Numbered from the stretch's first letter, positions 1 to 12,376 are shown. The stretch is 64,000 nucleotides of DNA from Diphasiastrum complanatum (GCA_029204225.1 CM055102.1:28820969-28884968); one strand, 5' to 3'. The notes: generated by a model not told the origin, from the letters alone. Numbers and translations are program-made.

Positions 1-607
1 AAACAACAGTGTCAGCTTTTTGCAAGGTGACAGTCATAAAATCTCATTTCCTTAATATTGGGGTAGCCCCACACTTTGCCAGAGTCATTTCCTTAACATT
101 TGAGACACTATGAAAAATGCAAAAAATATGACTCTGCATTTTTACTCGTAATTCTTGATAGGCAAAAAATGTGAAAAAGGTAACATTGCATTTTTACACG
201 TAATTTCTGACAGGCGACACAGTTTGGATTGTAGAGAGAGAAAATGTGACACTGTTGTCAAACTCCGTGTATTTTTGCAGACTGTGTAAAAACACTTGTA
301 AATCTGCAGACTGTGTAAAGACACGGGAAAATCCGCAGAACTGGATAAACAATGGATGAGGATTAAAACCGATTAGTCGATTAGTAAGAAGGAGAAGAAT
401 CCAACACAGTCTTCTTCCCTTGAGAATCCATGTGGAACTTAGTCTAAGTGATAGTGATAATTATCAATGAATCAAAAATAAAATCTAGTGCTATTTATCA
501 GAACAAGAAGACAATTATTCTATCGGTTGATAGAATTAGATTATAAAGGAAGCTTTTAATTTCAAGCAATGTTGAAGTAAGATATCAAGATTAGATATAT
601 TATAGAA
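1..607. other. no gene recognised
   Basis: AT-rich sequence with short direct repeats (for example two similar stretches around the words ctgcagactgtgtaaa near 277-320). No open frame looks like a gene. Because it abuts a minus-strand primer-binding site, it is probably the internal leader of a decayed LTR element. Confidence 0.4.
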
Positions 608-1300
608 GCTTTGATACCATGTTGGGAGAAGTCGTGTGATATTCTCCTCGCTGCATGTGTTATGCCTATTGAATCAAAACATGATGGTGAGTCAAACGAC
701 TCGACTGTTTCTACTTGATTTTGGCTTTGAAGTCATCAGAATCAATGGGGTCAATTACGTAGACAAACACAAAGTATGTAGACTTTTAAATGCAAAAGCT
801 GCAGAAAGTTTAGACAGTTCTATAAGAGGGCAATATTAGATAGAACAATAAATTAGAGCGGTATAACATTTACACTGACATAAATCTAAACGCAATAAGC
901 CAATGAATTCAGAAAGTAAACAAGTCAAGTGAAATGACGAGCACAAGACTTAATTGCAGTAATAACCTCATACTTGAAACTTGCTTTTCTGTAACAGCTT
1001 CGATGATGCGAAGATCAGTCGATAGCTTATTCTAACTCTTAGTCTAAATCCAATCGATGTGATAACATCTAGTGTGTCTGCTTATTGATTACAATGATCA
1101 TATTATTCGGAGTGCTTGTTGATCAATTGAATAATCTAATGCTTCATGTTTGCTTGATATGTATCAACTTACTTTAAGCTGTACATTTAATTAGATTTAT
1201 ACAAATGCATAGAGACATAATCAAATGAGGTATGTGGTCAATCTTTACGTGGAGATTTTGTGATTTCATTTAGATAGATGGTTTGTTATATTTCAATGTT
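608..1300 (-). mobile_element. relic of an LTR retrotransposon: primer-binding site and start of LTR
   Basis: The reverse complement of 608-619 is TGGTATCAAAGC, the usual initiator-tRNA-Met-type primer-binding site of plant LTR elements. The next bases on the plus strand begin TGTTGGG, as expected where the LTR starts. The far LTR edge cannot be placed and the right limit given is a guess. No gag or pol coding sequence is visible beside it. Confidence 0.4.
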
Positions 1301-1531
1301 AATTTCATAGTACATGTTTTGTTCTTGATACTAGATTACACAAACATTGACATTAAAGGAAAAAAGAACTATATGTGAGTTACTTTAAAACAATGAACAT
1401 TCTTATAACAAAAACAAGATCATAATGCAATCATAGATGGTGAACAATAGATGAAATATAAATGAGTAAAAGTTAAAACAAACAATGCAATTATAGACAA
1501 TAATTAAAATGTACAACATAGATGGTGAAAC

Positions 1532-1534
<3 letters not shown>

Positions 1535-1573
<39 letters not shown>
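1535..1573. repeat. (AC)n microsatellite
   Basis: About 19-20 uninterrupted AC units. On the minus strand it encodes a meaningless Cys-Val run. Confidence 0.97.
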
Positions 1574-1576
<3 letters not shown>

Positions 1577-1696
1577 TGATCCTTTAAAAAAGTACATGGA
1601 GTTTTATTTGTAAGAAAGGGCTTGAAACAAACTTCCTTCTTTCCTACTTGCTACATCAAAGCTAAAACGTAAACATGAAACAAGCAAAGACTTCTT

Positions 1697-2870
1697 AATT
1701 GTCATCGTCCGAATCCAATTTTTGTGAGGAAGCTTGCCCTTCATCACTCTCACTTTCTGACATCTCTTCTTCCACTTCCGTTTCACCGGCTTCTTCCCCT
1801 CCTCTACATAAGACGCTGAACTTCTCTACACATAGTAGAAGATAACAAAGGTCAATAGCAAATAAGTAAAGTAAATGAAGCTCATTAACAAGCAAGAAAA
1901 AGTAATAAAAGTGATTACTAAATAATAGAATCTAATGAGATTAACGTAGCAAGAATTTACCATAGGATGAATGCCTTGTTGAGCAAGATGGTCAAGCAAA
2001 GCATTGTAACCTTGTTGATACCCAATCTTGTACTCTGCATTCATGTATATTCGCCCAAAGTCTTCTTGCTATACAAACATGATTGCAATCATTTAGATAT
2101 GAAAAATGATTAGTAATTAAAAACATAACTATTTACTATAATAAAATTAAACTAAAAAAGCAAAACTTACAAATTGGCCTTGTAAATTGGCTTTTCCACC
2201 TGAGCCAAAGTGAGATTGGCCCAAGAGATTAATTCCTGATTTGGCTTCCCGTTGTTGTTTGAAGCGATTGGGATTCGGATGCTTGGCCTCGTGTACCACC
2301 TTTGGCCAATCTTTCTTTGAAGCCCACCTCGGTCTCTTTTTGTCATTTTTCACTTATCTTTGTAACGATTGGTGCTTATAATGAATATGCGTACACTGTA
2401 CTCGTCAATGCCCATATCGTATTGAATCTATTTGATTGAGGAATATCATTATTCAAAATCTCAATTACCTTATTTTTGTTTCCTTGATCTTGTTGCTTCC
2501 AAGGAGTAAATAAGTGTGGCCACAATGTTTGAGAGCAAGGTTGTGCATCCTATTGATCACGATATTGCCCTTACTATCTTTGATGATGGAGCCATCATCA
2601 TCTAGATTATAAAACATATTGCATGATCTCCGATGAGATATCCATCAAAGGAATGTCATGTACTTCTAGTACATCAGTGCTTATCAGTGTATTAGAAGAA
2701 CTTTTCAATTCCAAGTCATCTTGCTCTCTTAAGTTCTTTTCCATTCCTTGTAGTTCAAGCCCACGTAGAAGTCCCAAGGTGAGTTTTCTTGCTCTCTTCC
2801 GCAAGTTGCCGGCATAATACAGAATACAGTAGCCTCCGGTCCATACGAGTAAGTATGTCAAAGTTTGATC
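1697..2870 (-). pseudogene. decayed multi-exon transposon-type gene, possibly CACTA/En-Spm related
   Basis: At least four blocks on the minus strand read as one broken protein: a Lys/Arg/Glu-rich block (2607-2861), a block with DGSIIKDSKGNIVINRMHN (about 2480-2600), a basic block with KKDWPKVVHEAKHPNPNRFK (2147-2353), then EYKIGYQQGYNALLDHLAQ (1963-2044), and an acidic tail ending in SDDDN (1695-1830). The layout of a WxxVV segment followed by NR...G recalls the plant Ptta/En-Spm transposase-associated region, but the match is weak. Intron borders were not resolved. It could equally be another repeat-encoded protein; only its coding character is reasonably sure. Confidence 0.35.
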
Positions 2871-3627
2871 TACTAGATAGCTATCTCAATAGCACATATC
2901 TATCTCTCAACCATCCAGCGTAGATGACTGCAGACTCCAAGATAGATCTCCAGCATATTGCTTTAACTGAACACGTTCAGAACGCGTTCCATTTCGGAAT
3001 GGGCACAAGGTTTAGACTGTCATGAGACAAGTTAATTTTATCCTATTGTTGCCAAGTGCCACAATGAGATTCAACTTAGTACGAGAAGAACTGTTGATTC
3101 ACATAATGAATCATTGAGCACATGTCCCACATCTTTGTACATAGTTAGGAGCTAATTAAATATAAAAGATGATTTATATTCATTTACATGCTTAGGAGGT
3201 TCTGAATTGAGCCCATAAATCAATGTCCCACACTATAGGCTTAATTTGAGAAAATTTAGTGACTAGGCACATGTTTCGCCTTATCCACCTACCAAATGGG
3301 AACGATTCCTAGATTAGGGATTAAATGACAGGGTTAGGTCTATACCTAACCATGGACATAACCATGGACAACCCTAGATCTCATATCTGAGCTAATCTAT
3401 TTGTATTTTTATGAGGATATTTTTGTACATTAATTGATGAGATGCAATTTGAATGTTTGAGTACACATTGTTCTTCTAAGGCCGAGTTGAAGCATCTATG
3501 TTTGAGTGATTTTGATGATCTACATAGTTAATGGAATGATATGAAGTGATTTGCTATCCTACAAACATTTAAGGTTGCTTTGATTGCTTGATCATAGTAA
3601 TTCTAGGAGCAATTGCCACGTAGTCAA
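2871..3627. other. no gene recognised
   Basis: AT-rich filler without a convincing frame, RNA gene or terminal repeat. Confidence 0.5.
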
Positions 3628-4184
3628 TTTAGATGCACTTAATATAACCTAAATCCGAAGCTAGTCTAATTGATTTGTTATTTTGGAAACTCTAGTACTT
3701 GATTGGTCTTGTTAGAAGTCTAAACCATTAAGATCCATCATTATTATCAAATAAATGTATTGTGTTGAATGCACAAGTGCTAGGAGGTCACTCAACTCAA
3801 GATTCAAGTCAAAGAAATATTGGATGATGTTGTTTATTTAAAGAAAGTGAGCATCAATTATTGAAGATTTAGATAATATTCTCTTTGTTCATTGTTACTA
3901 GGTCATTGTTCATTTAGATGCACTTAATATAGCTTGAGTTTGAAACTAGTCTTGATTAATTTGGTTATTCTTGATTGGTCTTGTTAGAAGTCTAAACCAT
4001 TAAAATCCATCATTATTAACAAATGAATGTATTGTGTTGAATGCACAAGTGCTAGGAGGTCACTCAACTCAAGATTCAAGTTGAAGAAATATTGGATGAT
4101 GTTGTTTATTTTAAGAAAGTGAACATCAATCAATGAAGATTTTTAACATATTCACTTTGTTCATCGTTAGTAGGTCATCAATGT
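3628..4184. repeat. tandem duplication, two units of about 285 bp
   Basis: Unit 1 contains agatgcacttaatata at 3631 and unit 2 contains it at 3916. Both continue with the same order of words, including gtcttgttagaagtctaaac, the segment around tgtgttgaatgcacaagtgc, and aaatattggatgatgttgtt. The units differ by scattered substitutions and small indels, so the duplication is not recent. No coding sequence is seen. Confidence 0.9.
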
Positions 4185-5112
4185 TGATCTATCCAAACCT
4201 TCTATGCCCATAAGGTAATGGTCATGAGACACTTGCAACCTTTGGTCTGAATCTCAAAAACTCTAAGCTTGCTTTTGTCTTGGCACCATTTGAACAATAT
4301 CATTAGGAGATACTGGAACTCAAAATGGGCCCTTTGTGAAGATGTTTTTTTTTTACTTCGCATGCTTTCAATGTCCATGTGGTTCAATAAAGTACATCCA
4401 CCTATGAGAAACTATAACAATGCTTGACAGACTGAATTTTTTTCTTTCCTGGCCAAAATTTAATCGTTTTCAAAAATCTTGCCAGGTAGTACAAACTAAT
4501 GTGATCGATAGTTGATGCCTGAAAACATTTTTGTTGCCCGCATTTGGGAACTTGAGGTCAATTTGGAATTGATACTCACAAACTATAGTAAAGTAACCAT
4601 TGTAGGAACATTCTTGTCATTCTCAAATATACTTCCCATTTTCTTCATTCTCTTTATATGTTTGAGCTCAGTGTCCACAGAAAAAGATGGTGACATATAG
4701 TAAAGAACCAAGAGGAACCATTGACGCTATCAATATTTTCAACGAAAGAAATTCAATGGGTCAATGGAAGCCCAAAATATATTGCAAGTCTCAATGGATT
4801 TTGATGCGTCCATATTCCAAAGGCATGTTCCGAAAAAGAAAGCGATCAGATAACATATATAGAAGCTCTTGGAAGAGAAGGATAATGGATTTTAAAGTTC
4901 ATCTCCTAGTCAATCTATCACGGAAGTTCTAGTTCAGCACATGTACCTTCACAACATGCACGTGTACCTTTACAACAAACTAAACATTCAAGATTTGAAT
5001 CCGAATGATAGAAAAAAAAAATGCAATTGTAAGTCATGAGATTTACGTGCATATTTGAATGAATTTTCTTTCTTTAAACATAACTAACTATCATATTTGT
5101 TGATTTTGTAGA
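4185..5112. other. no gene recognised; left flank of element copy C
   Basis: Short open frames on the plus strand (4512-4932) have no recognisable domain and do not match the other copies of the neighbouring element. The true left end of copy C may lie here, but no terminal inverted repeat was found. Confidence 0.35.
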
Positions 5113-5990
5113 TTTATACCCATCCGACATCTTTAAATGGAAATCGGTTCAATCTCTTGCAAGAATAAGAGATGTCATACATTCTAATAATGGTTTACTT
5201 CAATATAAGGGATGGTCTACCATGTATATTTCTAATAAAAAAAGTTTTGTGGGTAGATTAGAGGCATACCCTCTACCAAATTTTACAAGCGAGGAATGGA
5301 TTTCTCCATATTCAAGAATATCAGAAAGTTTTCGATTGAGATTATACATGGATATTCAGAGCATATCAAAATATAGCACTTGTTCAAAGAATAATATATT
5401 GATTGGTATCTACCTTTTAGTATTTTTGTTGATTTTTTTTCATAATGCAATGTACGTCGAACAAAAACAATGTTTATTTGTAAGGACTTAAGTGATGAAA
5501 TGTTCGTTGAGATGTTGGATGATCATTGGGATACAAAACAAAATGAGCAAGTCGAGTGCCGAGTTTGTAAATTATCAATGACATTTGGATATCACATAGA
5601 AAAACAAATGATCACTTTGCTGTTATATTATAGAAGGTGGATAAAATGCAAAAATGAGTGGAAGCCACTAGATCAAGATTATGCAGTAAATCATCAAGAG
5701 CAACTTCAAATAATAATAAAAAGAAATGACATTCTTGCGATGATTGAGTCTGAGGAATATTGGAGTCTCAATCACATTCGATTAGAACTAGACATGTTGC
5801 AGTTTGATCTACCTCAGTATTATCAATTTCGATTGAATGGTGTTAAGGTATGTTATGCCATATGAAAATTTTGGTTTTTTTGTTTGCTAGTGATTCCATT
5901 TTGCAAGATAGGCTATACATCATTAATTAATTGAACATAAATAATTTCTCATAAGAGCAAGGTAGGAAGAGCATATAAAATGCAAAGACA
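5113..5990 (+). pseudogene. copy C, gene 3 (unknown family), fragment
   Basis: Two exons are visible. The first follows a ttgattttgtag acceptor and reads YPSDIFKWKSVQSLARIRDV onwards. The second (5485-5847) starts DLSDEMFVEMLDDHWDTKQN, contains YHIEKQM and KPLDQDY, and ends FRLNGVK before a GTATGT donor. The second exon aligns along its whole length with copy A (14154-14504): FGYHIEKQM against FRYHIEKQM, WKPLDQDY against WLPLDQDF, LPQYYQFRLNG against LPTYFTFIING. A short last exon may begin with ATG at about 5979. The family is not recognised; the protein looks beta-rich and soluble. It lies left of where the H3-peptidase gene should be, a gene replaced here by a copia insertion. Confidence 0.55.
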
Positions 5991-6084
5991 TAAGTACAAC
6001 CATCAAAATTGAAGATTCGTAGAATTTGAAAAACGCAATTTTCTATAATGTCGTACAATTTTTTGTATACATCATGTTCGAACA

Positions 6085-6570
6085 TATCTTATTAGAGTCA
6101 TGAGGTACATTCGAGATACAACGGACCTGTGCATCTGCAATGGAGAAGTCAACAATGACAACCTTCATCACCTAAGTGGATATTTAAATGCAAGCTAGGG
6201 AGGAGATGTAGATATTTGTAAATCCACATCTGGATTTACATTCTTCTTCAACATCAATCCTATCTCTTGGAATAGTCATAAAAAAACCTCTACTGCTCTT
6301 TCCTCTATAGAAGCAGAATACATTGTTGTTTCTCAAGCTATTAAAAAAACAATTTGGTTGAGAACTTTATTGTCAAATATTATTGTCAGAGTGCCATTTC
6401 CTTATCGGCCAACCCTAGATTTCCCTCTAGGAATAAGCACATTGAGATTCGATAGCAAAACATGATAGCAGATGTGTTTACCAAGGCTTTGAGCATTGAT
6501 GCACACAACAAATTTTGTGCACTGCTTAGTCGAAAGATCAAGGCATTCACGGATCCAGATTAAGCGGGGG
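6085..6570 (+). mobile_element. Ty1/copia RNase H fragment and polypurine tract
   Basis: Broken frames read the copia RNase H signature: RYIRDTTDL, then STSGFTFFFNINPISWNSHK, then SSIEAEYIVVSQAIKKTIWL, then the C-terminal IADVFTKALS-type stretch (shifted frames). It ends with the polypurine tract aagcgggggtg directly before an LTR. Only the 3' end of the element is present. It sits between gene 3 and the acidic gene of copy C, where copies A and B carry the H3-peptidase gene. Confidence 0.85.
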
Positions 6571-7610
6571 TGTTGAATTTATTTTTCTACTTTCCTAAAT
6601 CCCATGTTAATCTAGTTCCATTCATATTGTTGTAGTTTTACATGCATTGTCGCATAGTCTATAGAAATATGCAAGAGAATGGCAGTCTGACTTGTCGGAG
6701 TTGGTCGACTTATTGGAAAAAGACTTGGTCAACTTATCGAGGAGTCCGACTTATCAACTCAACCAACCATCATTAGGAACCATCATACGACTATTCTAAC
6801 TCCATTGACTATCGACAACAACATGCTCGACTCCGAATAGTTGAAGCCTTCTCACATCCACTTCCTGTACTATGCAACTACTTGGACAATGACAGCGACA
6901 ACCACAATCTACTCTAGACGGCGTAACAGCTCCATGCCATCTTCTTGTACATACATATGGACAAATGTAAATTATATATAATTGATTATTGTAATCAATT
7001 AACATATGTCATAAAATGTCAATTATAATGCCAGACAAGATAAGCTGATTCCACATATTCTCAAGCACCCATAGACGGCGAGACGACAGCTTATCAGAGA
7101 CAGACATAGTAGATACTGTCAAATATTGATTCTTCCTTCTCAAACTGATTGTCAAAATAAGCTCATAGCTATTACAGATTGTAGTTAGCTTTGTGAGCAT
7201 GCGGTTTCGCCCGCTATTGTTTTGTGCTCACCAGCATCATCTGACTTGTATTTATATACATTCAATCTGAATAAATTACTATCTGGTTTTGCGTTGAGAT
7301 TTTGTCAATGTTGCATGCTTTCGCTCTCTATCTGACTCTCTAATTGATTTGTCTGCTGTCTACTCTTCTGGTTCCTCATAATCGCAATTAAGCTCTATTT
7401 TGTGTTTGCCTACTATTGTAGTAGTGCACACACTGAGGGATTCAGTCGACCATTGCCTTCGTGCAGTAGTAGGATAGTTCTGATCCAATTGTTCGACCTG
7501 TGTGATCACCACGGTCATGTTTTGATATCGATAAGCTTGTTTCAATCGAAGTAGATGATCTAGATACTGATATAGGTGTTGAAGCTGAAGCATCTATGGC
7601 TTCAGAGTTT
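6571..7610 (+). mobile_element. Ty1/copia 3' LTR
   Basis: Starts TGTTGAATTT immediately after a polypurine tract. A TATA-like tttatatac lies near 7249. The right edge is uncertain because no clear CA end with a target duplication was found; coding sequence of copy C resumes by about 7615. Confidence 0.6.
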
Positions 7611-7614
7611 GTGA

Positions 7615-8636
7615 GCAAACTATCTCTTGTTCTATAATCCTATCTAATTCTTTTCCAACTTCAACTCCTATTAATATAAAAACTATACTTGATGTTTCTG
7701 TATACTTTATAGATAATCACAATTATATTTTTTTTTATGATATAGAAGATGTTTTTAATATGAGAGAAGATGAAGTCTTCTCTATTTTTGCAAAACAATT
7801 CTTAGAATTTTTTGACATTATTGATTTTAGTTATAATGATCTCAAAAGTGAGATAGATTTTCATAAAGATGGCAATTGGAAATCTGGCAAGAAGGCATTG
7901 AAGCCCATAATTGAAAAATCAAAAGCATATGAGAAAAGTTTGCCAAACGAGAAAGAAATTTTGGAATTCCAAAAAAAGTATACTCCAAGAACTTAGTATA
8001 TCCCCTCGAGCAATGTAGAAGCTATTGGAGGACATTGCATTAGTAGAAAAAACGTTGTTGAATCCGATGATTATGATCTGGTAAGCTGATATTATATTGG
8101 TTTTGATGTTGTACTATTTTCTTTCAATCAAAAGTTTAAGTTTGAGATGGTATTGTTTTCTTTCATTCTAAATATATTACCTTTACTTGTTACCAGATGC
8201 TATTGAACTAGATAACTTTGGTATGAGACATGGAGGCCTTCGAGATATATTATATGGGAGAAAGGATGCATCTCTTTCCCATTATTCAAAAAAACTTTGA
8301 AAATAATGAGATCTGTATACATCATGGGTCTTTAAATCCATATGTTGCCACTATCATTATGGCTATTAAGGCATTATCTGTTAGTTTAGGAGGCCATACT
8401 TACTCTAGAGGAAATTCCAAAATAGTTTTTGTTAAGAGGGATCTGGCCATTAAAATATTGGGTTATATCCCTAAAGATACTACAAAAAGATACTTTGCAA
8501 TGGCCATTTATTCGGGTTATATAGATATGACCAAAAGAAAAAATTTAGAATTTTTGGATCCATATGAAAGGAGATTATTCCTTTATGACAATACCATCCG
8601 CCTGAATCTTGGAGAGGATGATGATAAAAATTAAAC
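7615..8636 (+). pseudogene. copy C, acidic gene with possible histone-fold C-terminus
   Basis: Exon 1 (about 7615-8080, N-terminus lost to the copia LTR) reads an acidic block with NMREDEVFSIFAKQFLEFFD. It is broken by a stop at 7994-7996. A GTAAGC donor follows at 8081 and the intron ends ttaccag at 8196. Exon 2 begins AIELDNFGMRHGGLRD and, after a one-base frameshift near 8290, continues with IIMAIKALSVSLGGH, KIVFVKRDLAIKILGYIP and a C-terminal LYDNTIRLNLGEDDD. The same intron and the same motif order occur in copies A (17393-18906) and B (49012-50335). For the last-exon domain see copy A. Confidence 0.6.
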
Positions 8637-8734
8637 AATGTTCTGTAACAGATTATCGTTATATTACAAAGATCAATATTTTGTTATGAATTTGAATGCC
8701 ATTATTAAAGATCATAAGGTTTGGTGAGCTTTTA

Positions 8735-8885
8735 GCTTGATATCTAAATTGTGCTCTTCTATAAAACCACTGAAAAGTTGAACTAGATATTTATTTTTTG
8801 CATTATGTCCACCATGATTTGTAGCTCAATGAAACGCTCCTCTGGCTTGCCAATGCAATTTTTCCATTCCTTGAGAGATGCGGAT
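8735..8885 (-). pseudogene. copy C, C-terminal remnant of the transposase-like gene
   Basis: The minus strand reads KEWKNCIGKPEERFIELQIM. It matches the C-termini in copy A (HHKGWRSHIGKREQHFIEIH) and copy B (HRKEWKNLIGKQW). It is tail to tail with the acidic gene, as in the other copies. The rest of the gene is missing; Ty3/gypsy sequence begins immediately beyond. Confidence 0.5.
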
Positions 8886-8949
8886 ATGGGCATTGCTACA
8901 AGAATTGCCCAATTTAACTTGGAACAAGCGCACCCTTGAATTTAATTTT

Positions 8950-9440
8950 TGTGTAACTGACAGCAGTTCTAGGAAGGACGCCACAGGGAAAGCAAAACCC
9001 CCAAGTTCAAGTGCTAGTCGTTACGCGAGCACAAAAAGGGAAGGGAGTGGCTACATCACCAACATCATCAGTATCAATGGCCGATGATCAACCCATAGCT
9101 GCAGGACCATATCCTAATGTGAGGGAGGAAGGAAGACAATACCATAAGATATGCCATTGGATACAAGATGCACAGGCAGAGGAAGCAGCGCGAGCAAGGG
9201 AACAACTAGCAGCACCTCTACCATTAGAAGTACCAGCACCACTAGTCGACTCTCCATTGTGAACATTTCACCATCATGAAGTACCATTTCGTGTAGCATG
9301 AGTTAGGTTCACAATCAGGAGTGCTCGCAAGATTTCTAACTAGCCGCATGGACATATCTTTTGGGGAACTCTTGCGGATGGCACCACAAGCTAAAAGCAT
9401 TCTACCAGATTGGCTCAATTTAGAGTCGGAACCAACCACA
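8950..9440 (+). mobile_element. Ty3/gypsy gag-like remnant
   Basis: Short frames with VVTRAQKGKGV and an acidic/Ala-rich segment precede a gypsy protease in the same orientation. No zinc knuckle is visible. Assignment rests mainly on position. Confidence 0.4.
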
Positions 9441-9544
9441 ATGGAGCCCTTATACTGAGCAGGCTACGAAGGAACAAGCAATGGGCAGCATGGGAAAGTG
9501 AAGAGCAGAACATCACCCTGCCAATCAAGCACAAGTGATTTGAA

Positions 9545-9783
9545 GACAAAGCAACAGTGGTAGATGGAGGATCAGGTGTAAATTTGATCTCCACTACCTT
9601 GTATCAGAAATGGGGTTTGCAAGGATTGAAACCAGCAAAATTTGCCATGAAATTAGCATATCAATCCTGTGTAAAACCAAAGGGTCTAGTTGACGACATT
9701 CCGGTAAAAATAGCAGGAATGCAATTCGTAATCACCTTCGTGGTGATGGACATAAGACTTGTCAAAGACAAGGGTCATTGTTG
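9545..9783 (+). mobile_element. Ty3/gypsy protease fragment
   Basis: Reads VVDGGSGVNLIST, the D-[ST/G]-G signature of retropepsins with Gly in place of Thr/Ser at the second position, followed by KPAKFAMKLAYQ and IAGMQFVITFVVMD, typical of plant gypsy protease domains. The downstream reverse transcriptase palm is missing: the frame passes within a few bases to connection/RNase H sequence, so an internal deletion of more than 1 kb is inferred from the usual pol length. Confidence 0.75.
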
Positions 9784-10160
9784 ATCTGCCACCTCTAGAG
9801 ACGATTCGTGGAGTCTACGTGTTTATGGGTCATGCCGACTACTACCGGATTTTCATTCTAGATTTTGCGGAGTTAGCACGACTAATATACAAGCTCACAA
9901 CGAAACCACATTGGACGGAGGAGGCCCTGCAAGATTTCCATAAGCTTAAGGATGCATTGGTCTTAGCGCCAATATTAAGACCACCCAATTGGTCCGTAGA
10001 GTTTCATGTTCATATAGACGCATCAAAGTATGTAGTGAGAGCAGTCTTAACTCAGCCAGTTTGCTAGCCGACAACTCAGTGATTCAGAGATGAACTAGTC
10101 GACCACAAAGTGGAAGGCACTGGCTATGATTTATGCGTTCAAAGATTTTTGACGTTATTT
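9759..10160 (+). mobile_element. Ty3/gypsy RT connection and RNase H fragment
   Basis: Contains GVYVFMGHADYYRIFILDFA (the family's FLGH.GYYRRFI.DFA block), KPHWTEEALQDFHKLKDAL and VEFHVHIDASKYVVRAVLTQ, the start of RNase H with its Asp. The frame breaks at the stop near 10065 and RNase H then continues in pieces. Confidence 0.85.
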
Positions 10161-10439
10161 GATGGCCACCCATTTTGCTTTTTATATGGACCATCAACCC
10201 TTGCTTTATCTTGTTGATAAAACTTGCAACACATGGAGAATCACTCATTGGTTACTTTTGTTGTTTAAGTTTGATTTTCGATTCGTGTGCGCAAGGGAAA
10301 GCAACATTATATGATAGATCATGTGTCGCAAATCAAGAGGAAGGAGACTGCAGCCCTACATGGGTGGTGGTCATTTCGCATCTGACAGTTCACAAGGTCT
10401 TGTAGTCAAGATGCTGGTGGCCAATGATTCATAAGGACA

Positions 10440-11320
10440 CGGATGAGTACTTGAGGAAATGCGACGTGTGCTAGAGAGCCAGAAGACCGACAAGATTGAA
10501 CTATGATCTTCTACATCCAGTCCTAGCTCAAGCACCATTCGAGAAATGGGGATTGGACTATATTGGTCCTATTCATCCTGGTGCAAGAAGTTCACAAGCC
10601 CGATATATTATCATGGCTACGGATTATCTCACCAAGTGGGTAGAAGCCAAGGCAGTGCGAACAGTTGACCCTCAAGCAACTGCCAAGTTCCTATACGAAA
10701 ATATCATTGTGCGCTTCGGATGCCTGGTGGAGATAGTCATCAGCGATCGCAGAAGCCATTTCGTCAATGAGACCATTAAAGTCCTGTTGGAGGAATCTTT
10801 CGTGATCCATCAGCACACCTTATTATCCTCGCGGTAATGGGCAGGCAGAGTCATCCAATAAGATCTTGTGTAGCGTGATCACGAAAACATTGAAGCTAGC
10901 AGATTTAATTGGGAGCACAAGCTACATGTTGCCCTTTGGGCATTCAGGACAGTGTATAAGAAAAGCACCAACCACACACCATTCCAATTGGTTTATGGTC
11001 AGGATGCAGTAATGCCAACAGAGTTTTTGGTGCCATCATTAAGGGTTGTCATGACACAACGCCTGGATGAATGCAAATTTCTACAACTATGCCATGAAGC
11101 CTTACACAAACTTTGCGAGACACGCATCTTGGCAGTACATGCAATAACAGCCGAGAAATCATGGTGCAAGGCATGGCACGATTGTCAGTTACACAAGAAG
11201 GATCTTTGATCTACAGCCTAGTCCTAATATATAAAACCCAAGCAATCAAGGAAAAATTGAAGTTCACAGGCAAAGGCCCGTATCGTGTCAAGAAAATCTT
11301 AAGCCATGGAGCTATGTAAC
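10440..11320 (+). mobile_element. Ty3/gypsy integrase, broken into several frames
   Basis: Zinc-binding remnants (CDVC near 10460) precede the core: FEKWGLDYIGPIHPGARSSQ with the first catalytic Asp, MATDYLTKWVEAKA, then FGCLVEIVISDRRSHFVNET with the second Asp (the usual NG is RS). The third-acidic-residue region is frame-shifted (10840-10950). Then NHTPFQLVYGQDAVMPTEF and, at about 11255-11310, the C-terminal GKGPYRVKKI block. Several stops and shifts make it inactive. Confidence 0.88.
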
Positions 11321-11380
11321 CTTGAACAATTTGATGGGACACCCTTTATCAAGCCTATCGGAAGTCACCACAACCAGATC

Positions 11381-11506
11381 TAATGAAAATAAGTCAGATC
11401 TAAGTAGATCTAGTCAGATAAAGCAGAATCCATCAAGATTCAAAAAGATCGGGCAAGATCTAGGCAGATCAAGCAAGATCCAACATGATTCAAATAGGAT
11501 CTAGAT
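11381..11506. repeat. degenerate AGATC-rich tandem repeat
   Basis: The word agatc recurs about every 8-20 bases (agatctaagtagatctagtcagat and similar). It lies just after the gypsy pol remnant, where such elements often carry repetitive non-coding sequence before the 3' LTR. Confidence 0.7.
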
Positions 11507-12376
11507 CCAAATGGGACCAAAAGAGTAGCATATCATCATCAGAAACTACTTAGCCTCAAAAAATTCATATTTGAGACACATATCTCAAGAAAAAGTACCA
11601 AAAATAGGGGTGAAAATCACTTAAACTGATGGATCGGTAACCAAATCTTCAAAAGAACCTTCACAATAGCTTCCATATTTAGATCTACCCCAGTTGGACC
11701 CACAAAAATCTCTGCAAAGATTACCTATGAAGAATCAATCTAAATTGAGTGTTTGCGAAGGTTTAGAGAAGTTGTATCTAAGGAACCTTCGTAGGGCATC
11801 AAAACCTTCAAACTAACCTTCGTAGACAGCATTTTTGAAATCAAGACAGTGAAATTGACCTACCTACATGGTCAAATCATGAAAATCTATTATACAGAGC
11901 ATGTTGTGCGAGAGTTCAACCTTCGTAGAGCTGAAGAACCTTCGGAGAACCTTCACAGGGCATCCAAAACACCTTCTGAACCTTTGCAGACTTCTTTGAG
12001 ACCTTATAATTATGAGAAACAGGCCCTTGCAAAAATTTGGTTGGAAATGAGCTGGGGAAAGTGTACTTTCCTAATATGCACTCAATTCTTGCCTATATAA
12101 GGACAAAATTTGAGTCATTTGGCACTTCATTCAATGAAGCTCTGCCAAAATTTACATTGAATTTTTGATATTTTTTTATTGCGACAAAAATTGTCACACG
12201 TCTTCATCAGCCTCACAACCACCTATTACACACTCCTTACCAACTTTTCCATCTTTGTTCTCACAAATTTCACCTTCTTTAGTTTTTAAAGCCTTTGCCT
12301 CCATTTTTAACATCTTTTTCTTAAAGGTCTTTTCACTTTTTTCCATCTCCGTCATTACTGAATCCCATCTAACATC
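11507..12376 (+). mobile_element. probable LTR or leader of an LTR element
   Basis: A TATA box (ctatataagg at 12093-12102) lies here, and the region is placed between a gypsy pol in the same orientation and a new coding relic. Repeated words such as aaccttcgtag/aaccttcg (11760-11980) occur. LTR ends were not defined. Confidence 0.4.

Noticed and set aside
1403..1597. Cys/Val-rich ORF
   Set aside because: Translation of the AC microsatellite.
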